The notes beneath the pieces are model-generated. The model had not been told where the DNA came from. It worked only from the letters and a program-made list of their open reading frames with translations, and did not search any database. Position numbers and translations under genes: made by a program. From Aplysia californica (lineage: Eukaryota > Mollusca > Gastropoda > Aplysiida > Aplysiidae): a stretch of 64,000 nucleotides of DNA. Shown piece after piece: positions 12,201-19,201 of this stretch. The stretch is taken from contig NW_004797349.1 in assembly GCF_000002075.1 (NCBI RefSeq), forward strand, positions 1,646,776 through 1,710,775, read 5' to 3'. Numbering within the stretch: position 1 is the first letter of the stretch; each line of letters begins with the position of its first letter.

Positions 12201-15200
12201 TTTGTAAATCTTACCCCTCCAGCTTTGATAAGTTTCGCTTTGAACTCAGGTGTAGGATTCTGAAACTTCAGCTTTTCGTACCGCACATTGTTCACTGGCG
12301 GTCCATCTTGAGCATTCAGAAACAAGTCGTACATAAAGTTAATCTTTCGAGGTTGCTGCTTGTTCTTGAAATGGATATCAATGGGAAGAATAAATCCTGC
12401 ATAGCCACATTCACTGACTCTATATGGAGGCTCTGAGATCACTGGAACATAAAGGTATTAAGAAACAGATTAAAATATTTGTGTATACAGGTCTCCAAAT
12501 ACAAATGAAAACAAGGGATTTTTAAAAAAAATTTGGGCATTGTTATACTAACCAAAATGGAAGACTACAATGGAACAAAATTCGTATTTGTTTTTTGTTT
12601 CAGTTGAGGTTTTACGGCACCCGCAACTGCATAAGTTCATATGAACGCCAAGGGGTGGATGTCAACAGAGAAGTCCTTTCAGGGAATCAGACTCACTCTG
12701 CTCACCTCTCTAGCTTCAACAGCACAAAGTCTGCTTCGACTATCAAGGCATCCTGCAAATAGCGGGTCACATGAGTGTCACAAACATACAAAAAAAGAAG
12801 AGAAAAATGACGATAGTAAGGATTAAGAAAGAAAAAGCAGCAGTTCCCCGTTGTAGTTCAGGCACAGTTATGAGCATGACATTGTTAGATCAGCCCATTT
12901 ACAATTCTACTGTGCATTAGAACGAGAAATGTCCCCCCTTTGGGAATGGCCTAAAGACACTTCAGTCAGTGGCACTGCCCTAGGGGGTAAATTTGGATTT
13001 GACTTGAAACAAAACACAGACCCTAACTAAAAAAAGGTACTGCTCTGGGCCAACCAACAATACAATTGCATGTTTGTTATAATTTATCATATGTCAATGT
13101 CCCTTAGCTGAATGACTTAATACAATACATGGTGATGTACACATACTGAGTGGCAAAATGGAAGAGTCATTATGGATGTATTTCATTACAGCTTATGACA
13201 TATAAATATCATGTTATAAAATCCCACACCAAGATACAAATAATTGGTCTTTTTCTTTCCCTTTCTTTAAATGGCTGAAAAAATGCTCAAGCAACTTTAT
13301 CAAATTTGAAGGGAAATGGGGATAAGGAACAGAATTTGCTGTGTAACTTACGAACGATGGATAAAAATGAAATGTCATGAGATACATACTATGATAATGA
13401 AACAGCCCAGTAAAATGTTAGTTCATTATTCACTGTATTCATAAAACAAAACCTATTCACTACAATCATAATGTCCCGTGCGTGCACTCTCCCCATTCAT
13501 GTTGAAGGCAGGAGAGTTAATGGCAGCGCCAGAGCACACTATCAAACTGGTCTCTGCCTTGCTTCATCAAATTTGTCCTGTAAGTCTACTAGGGCCTGTC
13601 CCATTCCATGTGTAGATAGAAGGTCTGACCCCGCAATATGTAGTAGCAACCTTGTGATTAGCAGTTTTCATAACATGTATCAGACCCGTGACCTAGAAAA
13701 ACAAACATGTCTGATTTTGGAGGATTTGATCAAACGATGCCAAAGTGGTAGCTTTTGCCCCTCCATGGAGGAAAAGCTGGCTGCCCTTAACTGTATCAAA
13801 TGGGCACGGTGCAGTGCTAAAAAATTAACAATTGTAAAGGCTACTTACCTCTCACGGGCATTTTGAAAGTCTTGTGCAGACGAAAGACTACTTTTTCCAC
13901 AAAGTATTCCAATCTGCTGCCTTCATAGCCCCGTACAAATACAGTCCAATCATGGGTGAATCCTTCTGGTGATGGCTCCTTCAGGAAGTTGGCTTGGTGC
14001 CCAAGTTCAATTGTAACTGTTACAACACAGTCGCTTGACTGGAACAAAAAGAAGGACATGAATGGGGATTCTTCTACATTCTTAATATAAAATTTTAAAG
14101 ATTGAACAGCCAATTTTTCCCCCACATAAATCTACATGAGAATCTTATTATATATATAATGGAATATATGGGGGGGGGGGGGGGGGGGGACTAAAAAATG
14201 GCGGAAAATTGGAAGCACTGAACGTTAGAACTATAGAACGAAGACACTTCCTTTTTTCCGGACCCGAGTCCGAATAACATTTTTTCATATTCGGACTCGA
14301 GTCCGAATATGAAAAAATGTTATTCGGACTAGGAAAGGAATTCTGAATGTTGAAATATGTAAAAACTGAATAAAAAGAACTTTTTTAAAGAGTGATTTAA
14401 ATCACTGATTTTTATTTTAAAAATCAAGTTGATTTAAATTTTAAAAACGAAGTGACTATTTCTTCGAACGTTCGGAGAAATAGTGCCGATCTTTATTTCT
14501 ACGAACGGTTTCCGGCTTCCGGTCTCGTGATTTTTGGCCTATTTATTGCGAGAGTTCGGCGCCAACTTTCATTCTGCCTCTGGTCTGGGAAGGAGCACCG
14601 CATGGCAAGCCCGCCTACAGACAACCTTCAGTAGCACCCACCACACACCCACCACCATCATGCACATGTACACACACTAACTAAACATGACCAGTGGGCA
14701 ACTTTTGAACGTATGACGAGCTGAGCTGTGGATGGAGAGACAGTGTGAGTGAAAGAGCGGGTGAAAGGAAGAATGTGCGAGTGTATCCACAGGCGACAGC
14801 AACTACAAGACGACGACACCGACCTCCCTGGCCTGGTCCACAGCTCACGAACGAAAGGAATGCAGCTCAGGCAGTGTTTTGCCTATTATTGTCCATGGTT
14901 CGCATGGTGCAAGGGAATGAGTGAGATTTTCTTTGTGTGTGCCTGGAGGGAGGGGGTGGGGTATGAAAGTCATGCGGACGGGGATGAGCCGCGGGTCATG
15001 CGGACGGGGATGAGCCGCGGGAGAGAACAGGGGAATTAAATGAATGAGTGAAACTGAAAGAGACGAACGACTCATGAGCCATGGAGTGAATGGATCTTGT
15101 GTTTCTATTTTTGTATACTTTGAACTGTTACTGAAAACACACTCACACACACACACACACACACTCACTCCTCACTCTCCACTTACAACCACACACAGCA

Positions 15201-16889
15201 CGCACACGCACACACACACACACACACACAGGAGCAAATTTTTGGGTCTATATCTATTTAATTTTCAAGAGCTAGTCTAGAGATTTTTAGATGAGTGTAA
15301 AAACGTGAAAAAGAAAGGTTTCACAACAGAATGAAATCAAAATTAGAACAACCCACAAACAACAACAAACATTAACAAATAAGGGCGTGTGTCCACCTGT
15401 CCGAAGAAAATTTGCTGTTTTAACCCTAAATGTGCGTAATTTTTTTTTTTTAAGTACAGGATATTAGCCTACATGTAAATTATGGAATAACACACATTAA
15501 GAGGCTTGCCAGTGTCAGTACATTGGTCGCAGCAGTGACAAACGCAGATGCCAGTTCTATGTGTCGTTATCAATAACCCTCCGTAGATCTAGATCTAGAT
15601 CTAGACAGCACACGAGTGAACACAACACATTACGTTTAAGAGCAGCACCCTTCATAGGCAACACGTCATATCTGTAGCGAAAAACTGTTTGGAGTTGTAG
15701 CATTTCTTTATATAAATATTTACTGCGGACATTTTTTGGACCGATCGAACCACATTGTAAACGAACAATCTTTGGTAGGCTTATACTTTAATTATAGATC
15801 TTTATAATATCCGAAATTTGCGGGAAAGGATGAGATTTCAGAGTGTTCGGAGAAATAATGCCCAGCTTTATTTTCCCGAACGTTCGGAGAAATAGTGCCT
15901 AGCTTTATTTTCCCGAACGTTCGGAGAAATAGTGCCCAGCTTTATTTTCCCGAACGTTCGGAGAAATAGTGCCGGCCTTTTAAAAATCAACTGATTTAAA
16001 TCAACCCAATCCTGCCTATTTCATTTGCAAATCTGCGCCGACAAATTATTAGTAATAGACCAGCAGCACGACGCTGGAGAATAGCTTCTGATCTATTGAC
16101 CGAAGCGACGCCGGAGAATAGCCACTTGCATATTATTATATGTAGAAACGATGGCTTTTAATACCAAAAACCGTGTGTATACTACACAGTCTGTGCTAGG
16201 CTTATTCAGAAAGCTGTGTTTCAAAAGGCCACCTCTATTCTCACCCGGAGTGAGAATAGTGCAGGCGAGTCTTGTGGCTATTCTCACCCGGTGCACGTTC
16301 ACCAAATTTTGCGTTCACTCTAAACCACAGAATTTTACACTGTGATAACAGAAAAATTGTAGAATTCTGTGCCGTGAACAAACGTTCCATTACAACTGTA
16401 GCCTACTAAAAGCGTACAATTTTGTCTGTGGGCAGTGGAGAGAGAGAGAGAAAGAGAGAGAGGAGTAGCGCGAGAATTTCAGGGCAAAACAAAATGGCGA
16501 CCCGCGTAGTAGTTCGGCTCGATTCGAAAAGTTAAATAGCCGTAGCATCTTTGTAGACAACCAAATTAATTTACTTTTGTGTTTTAACATCATTTTTTAA
16601 CTTTGTTTTGGTCAATTTGATCTTCCACACCGATACAGTATTCAGAAAGAGACAGAGAGAGAGAGAAGAGGGGAGGAGTTGATCTTGCGAGAACTTCCGG
16701 GCGGGTGAGAATAGCCACTTTCATTTCAAAAAGCACGGGAGGCATTCAGAACGCGGCGTTGCAAATAGCCCCTGCCTAAAAATAATGAAGAAAGTACATG
16801 TAGCCTACTGTAGGCTAATAATACTAGATCTAATATAAACCAGGTCTACAGAGGCAGACACTCTCTTGACTCACATCTTTGGAAGCCAT
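7332..16889 (-). CDS. MLLT3/MLLT1 homologue: AF9/ENL-type YEATS-domain protein, five coding exons
   Basis: Histone acyl-lysine reader and super elongation complex/DOT1L partner, nuclear. Coding exons on the minus strand: 16889-16875, 14038-13849, 12441-12215, 10592-10479, 9236-7332 (stop TAG). Every internal junction has AG/GT sites and the phases join (0,1,0,0), giving about 816 residues against about 560-570 in human AF9/ENL. The YEATS domain is residues ~8-145. With a constant +4 offset from human AF9 it keeps the pocket aromatics F32, F63, Y82 and F85 and also H60; human Ser58 is Thr62. Exon 5 gives ~560 residues of Lys/Ser/Glu-rich disorder, then a C-terminal AHD (~745-816; [15 protein letters not shown] resembles the human TTFDFDLCSLDKT). 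It lies head-to-head with BCCIP. The first exon (MASKD) is the least certain part. I cannot say whether it is nearer AF9 or ENL; invertebrates usually have one copy. Confidence 0.93.
9237..10478 (-). other. AF9/ENL intron 4
   Basis: Donor GTAAAG, acceptor CATTCTCAG. Contains SINE-like family A copy 2 (10130-10297) and otherwise unremarkable AT-rich DNA. Confidence 0.8.
10130..10297 (-). repeat. SINE-like repeat family A, copy 2
   Basis: TTTTACGGCACTTGCAACAT, then AGATTAGAGGTGTTACAAG and AACACCCGCCAACCAC at the end, as in the other family A copies. Its tail hairpin has both strands changed in step (CACTT pairs with AAGTG) relative to the CGCTC/GAGCG form. Confidence 0.7.
10479..10592 (-). CDS. 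MLLT3/MLLT1 homologue: AF9/ENL coding exon 4: linker after YEATS domain
   Basis: A 38-residue exon ([17 protein letters not shown]... then a basic [16 protein letters not shown] run) with CTCTTTCAG acceptor and AAG|GTAAAG donor, phase 0 at both ends. It links the YEATS fold to the long Lys/Ser region. The basic run may act in nuclear localisation (inference). Confidence 0.88.
10593..12214 (-). other. AF9/ENL intron 3
   Basis: GTAAGA to CTTTCAG. Holds family C repeat copy 2 (12026-12170), a G run near 10710 and purine-rich GGAGAGGAGGAGGAGGG at about 11346. No other recognisable element. Confidence 0.8.
12026..12170 (-). repeat. Dispersed repeat family C, copy 2
   Basis: AAGCACATCGACACAATAAT to CCTCCAACCACTCACAAC, collinear with 4918-5065. 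No terminal repeats seen, so the class is unknown. Confidence 0.5.
12215..12441 (-). CDS. MLLT3/MLLT1 homologue: AF9/ENL coding exon 3: C-terminal half of YEATS domain
   Basis: It encodes the [16 protein letters not shown] loop and the [15 protein letters not shown] stretch, ending [10 protein letters not shown] before donor GTAAGA. In AF9 the GYAGF segment forms one wall of the acyl-lysine pocket and is intact here. Flanking sites are TTCCAG|TG and GGG|GTAAGA. Confidence 0.95.
12442..13848 (-). other. AF9/ENL intron 2
   Basis: GTAAGT to TTCCAG. About 390 bases of it are SINE-like family B (12597-12985). An antisense open frame at 13471-13866 runs across this intron into exon 2 and has no recognisable domain. 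Confidence 0.8.
12597..12985 (-). repeat. SINE-like repeat family B, copy 1
   Basis: Starts GAGGTTTTACGGCACCCGCA (shared tail), then AAGGGGTGGATGTCAACAGA, CTCACCTCTCTAGCTTCAAC, GTCTGCTTCGACTATCAA, and ends with GACACTTCAGTCAGTGGCAC. It is collinear over ~390 bases with 60226-60632. Only the ~45-base tail is shared with family A. Confidence 0.75.
13849..14038 (-). CDS. MLLT3/MLLT1 homologue: AF9/ENL coding exon 2: N-terminal half of YEATS domain
   Basis: The acceptor is TTTGTTCCAG before TCAAGC and the donor is AGAG|GTAAGT. It encodes [19 protein letters not shown] and continues with the family signature [13 protein letters not shown] and [10 protein letters not shown]. It begins in phase 0 and ends after one base of a Val codon completed by exon 3. 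The open frame runs 5' of the acceptor to an ATG, but that stretch is intronic in character and does not match the family, so I place the start in an upstream exon. Confidence 0.95.
14170..14189. repeat. 20-base G homopolymer
   Basis: Uninterrupted run of 20 G, one of several long G or C runs in this window (17 G at 29042-29058, 21 C at 49695-49715, 19 G at 57850-57868). Confidence 0.9.
14267..14330. repeat. Perfect 64-bp palindrome (31-bp arms)
   Basis: AGTCCGAATAACATTTTTTC continues to ...ATTCGGACT, then CG, then the exact reverse complement. Each arm is itself bounded by AGTCCGAAT/ATTCGGACT. Related AGTCCGAATA motifs recur near 24786-24860. Confidence 0.95.
14969..15020. repeat. 26-bp unit, two exact tandem copies
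   Basis: GTCATGCGGACGGGGATGAG plus CCGCGG, repeated directly with no spacer. Confidence 0.95.
15136..15231. repeat. (CA)n microsatellite, interrupted
   Basis: Two CA-rich tracts separated by a short unique stretch. Their strand asymmetry produces spurious Thr/His frames. Confidence 0.9.
15845..15977. repeat. 37-bp minisatellite with palindromic core
   Basis: Three 37-base units and a 22-base partial unit, each starting GTTCGGAGAAATARTGCC and ending AGCTTTATTTTCCCGAAC, so each junction forms CCGAACGTTCGG. A lone diverged unit is at about 14463-14505, at the other end of the enclosing element. Confidence 0.95.
16227..16722. repeat. Left arm of ~500-bp inverted repeat / MITE copy 1
   Basis: Begins GGCCACCTCTATTCTCACCC and ends GGGTGAGAATAGCCACTTT. 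It pairs over its whole length with 17543-18045 in inverse orientation, with only scattered differences. The CTATTCTCACCC/GGGTGAGAATAG ends are themselves inverted, so each arm looks like a MITE of its own. Confidence 0.9.
16875..16889 (-). CDS. MLLT3/MLLT1 homologue: Predicted AF9/ENL first coding exon (MASKD)
   Basis: ATGGCTTCCAAAGAT followed at once by a consensus donor GTGAGT. Phase 0 joins exon 2 to give [18 protein letters not shown], against MASSCAVQVKLELG in human AF9, which also starts with a very short coding first exon. The start context (ACCATGG) is a strong Kozak match. It sits 2.8 kb upstream of exon 2, across repeats, so the call rests on motif, phase and homology only. Confidence 0.6.
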
Positions 16890-17445
16890 GGTCATTGTGA
16901 GTTCGACAACAATGGAGACTTCAGGTCGATATACACAGGAAACTCTTACAATGTAATCCTTGGATTCTATGTGGGCCACACCCAAAGCAGATTGACAACA
17001 GTTCAGGCAAAATCACAAACGTCCTTTGAATACTAGATCTAGATTCTATGTTGAACGACAGATGGAACGCCAAAACGTGGACCAACTTGTCCATGACATC
17101 ACAAAATCATGGCCAAGGCAACATGCTATACAACATCCTGAGTATAAAATCAAGTTAATCAACATTCGAAATACTAGATCTAGATCCAGCACAGTGTCGT
17201 TGCACAACAGGCACACAAATGCCAAAATCTCGATTCCAGTCAGTGTGCCTTCGTCCAACTAAGACAAGACAGACACTGTCAGTCCTGTACGGCCAAGCAA
17301 TGAAGCAAGCTGGATCTAGGCTAGCCTACCAAACCCACAACCAGAAGCTGTAGGTTTCTGTTATGCCCCCCAGATTTTTTTATGGGGAAGTAAGTAGCAA
17401 TTATATTTATCCGCCAAAAATAAGCTCCCTCCGCGGTTTCGGTGC

Positions 17446-17529
17446 AGAAGAAGAAGAAGAAGAAGAAGAAGAAGAAGAAGAAGAAGAAGAAGAAGAAGAA
17501 GAAGAAGAAGAAGAAGAAGAAGAAGAAGA
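17446..17529. repeat. (GAA/AGA)28 microsatellite
   Basis: 84 bases of uninterrupted AGA triplets immediately inside the right inverted-repeat arm. It gives a poly-Lys or poly-Phe pseudo-frame that is not a gene. Confidence 0.97.
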
Positions 17530-17542
17530 TTGTTAATAAGAA

Positions 17543-18045
17543 GAAAGTGGCTATTCTCACCCGCCCGGAAGTTCTCGCAAGATCAACTCCTTCCTCCCCT
17601 CTTCTCTCTCTCTCTGTCTCTTTCTGAATACTGTCCATCGGTGTGGACGATCAAATTGACCAAAACAAAGTTAAAAAATGATGTTAAAACACAAAAGTAA
17701 ATTAATTTGGTTGTCTACAAAGATGCTACGGCTATTTAACTTTTCGAATCGAGCCGAACTACGCGGGTCGCCATTTTGTTTTGCCTGGAAATTCTCGCGC
17801 TACTCCTCTCTCTCTCTCTTTCTCTCTCTCTCTCCACTGCCCACAGACAAAATTGTACGCTTTTAGTAGGCTACAGTTGTAATGGAACGTTTGTTCACGG
17901 CACAGAATTCTACAATTTTTCTGTTATCACAGTGTAGAATTCTGTGGTTTAGGGTGAACGCAAAATTTGGTGAACGCGCACCGGGTGAGAATAGCCACAA
18001 GACTCGCCTGCACTATTCTCACTCCGGGTGAGAATAGAGGTGGCC
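17543..18045. repeat. Right arm of ~500-bp inverted repeat / MITE copy 2
   Basis: GAAAGTGGCTATTCTCACCC to GAGGTGGCC, the reverse complement of 16227-16722. Small differences include length of the CT tract and one GTA triplet. It lies just upstream of the predicted AF9/ENL first exon, in AF9/ENL orientation. Confidence 0.9.
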
Positions 18046-18342
18046 AGCATAAATAGAAAGCTTACAGTAAAAACCCACAAAGAAATTATCCGACGATTTA
18101 TTTTGAACGCTTCCCTTTCAACCGTCGGATAATAGGAATTAATAATGTATGCCCTACATGCTTATTTACATGTGTAGTAAACGGTGCCATGTGTTGTAGA
18201 ATATAAGATTTAAAAAAAATAAGGTTAATAAATTAATTTGAAAAAACAATAGTCGTCATATAAAAACTTCAACATTTTCATCAGTGCGACACCGTCAATG
18301 AGAACAACGATGATGATAGCAGTAAATAAAAATGTTATTATG

Positions 18343-18486
18343 ATACGGGGTGCCCACTACGGATGAGATCAGCCGATCGCGCCGATGGCCCGACTCGGTC
18401 GCCTCAAAAACAAACGTGTAACTTGTTTGTTTCAGGCGATCGAGTCGGGTAGTCGCTCCGATCAAGCCGTAGTGGGCACCCCGTAT
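18343..18486. mobile_element. Foldback MITE, 144 bp
   Basis: The ends are exact inverted copies of ATACGGGGTGCCCACTACGG. Inner parts (CGACTCGGTCGCCTCAAAAA / TTTCAGGCGATCGAGTCGGG) also pair imperfectly, so most of the element can fold on itself. A diverged relative is at 33708-33883. Confidence 0.8.
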
Positions 18487-19201
18487 TATCCTGTTGTGCT
18501 TCGAGGGGAAAGCGTTGATAAAAGAATTTAGGATGATTAATCTGGACATATTAGTATTGGGAGTGATTTCCCTTGTAGACCGTCGCAGTAGATCTACCGA
18601 GTTGGCAAATTACTTCGTACGGTTCCTCGCTGATTAATGAGAGCCTTATGGTCCTGGATTAAGTGGGGGTTTTTTCACAGAGACGTTTGCAATATCATCT
18701 AATTTACTTTTGACATACTTATATTAGCGTTCATAGCGAAAAATTGCTATACACCATCGTTATACACTTCTTGATAATACACTTTCATTCTGCTAGTCGA
18801 TTGCCAATACCGAAATCTGGCAAACATAACAGCACAAGGCTCAAACACATTGTTGTTTCCACTCGTGTGTGCAATAGCTTACTGAGTGTAATGTGCAAGC
18901 CGAGAATAGACTAGAAAGGGAGGGGTAGATCTAAATCTAGTAGACTTAGATAGTAGTGGCAGTTGTAGCGAAGAATGAAAGGATTATAACCCAGGTTGCT
19001 CATATTATATCCCGTTCTTGTACGTGTGTGTCTGTTTATGATCCATTGACTCCTGACTATTACTATTAGATCTACAGTACGTGGTATTGACCAAGAAAAT
19101 TGACAAATTCCTACTCCCTTGGCTTGGACTTGGTCGTCTTGGACTTTTACAAGAAGTGTTATTTTCCTTGTTGAGTTTTTTCTCTGTGTTGGATGTGCAA
19201 A
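18487..19201. promoter_or_regulatory. Upstream region of BCCIP, shared side with AF9/ENL
   Basis: About 0.7 kb of single-copy-looking DNA before the BCCIP start, in the head-to-head interval. No TATA box at a convincing distance. Promoter activity is inferred from position only. Confidence 0.35.

Larger units (their letters stand above)
14391..16014. mobile_element. hAT-like TIR element, diverged, about 1.6 kb
   Basis: Left end GTGATTTAAATCACTGATTT, right end reversed CAGGATTGGGTTGATTTAAA then TCAGTTGATTTTTA. The right terminus begins CAGG as in hAT elements; the left outer bases are not recognisable. Both ends carry ACTATTTCT.CGAACGTTCG palindromic motifs just inside. No transposase frame is visible, and the target duplication could not be established. 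Confidence 0.45.
14039..16874 (-). other. AF9/ENL intron 1 (predicted)
   Basis: GTGAGT donor at 16874-16869, TTGTTCCAG acceptor ending at 14039. It is almost wholly repeats: poly-G, a perfect palindrome, a hAT-like element with minisatellite and CA tracts, and the left arm of a 500-bp inverted repeat. Confidence 0.6.

Noticed and set aside
13471-13866. 131-residue plus-strand open frame across AF9/ENL intron 2 and exon 2
   Set aside because: No domain, no splice or start evidence; partly antisense to a conserved exon.
13841-14125. AF9/ENL start at the ATG just upstream of exon 2
   Set aside because: It would ignore a good acceptor (TTGTTCCAG) and add a peptide unlike the family; the upstream MASKD exon fits length and phase better.
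14845-15280. Frames rich in Cys/Val or Thr/His
   Set aside because: Translations of CA microsatellites.
17321-17638. Poly-Phe / poly-Lys open frames
   Set aside because: Produced entirely by the (GAA)28 microsatellite.
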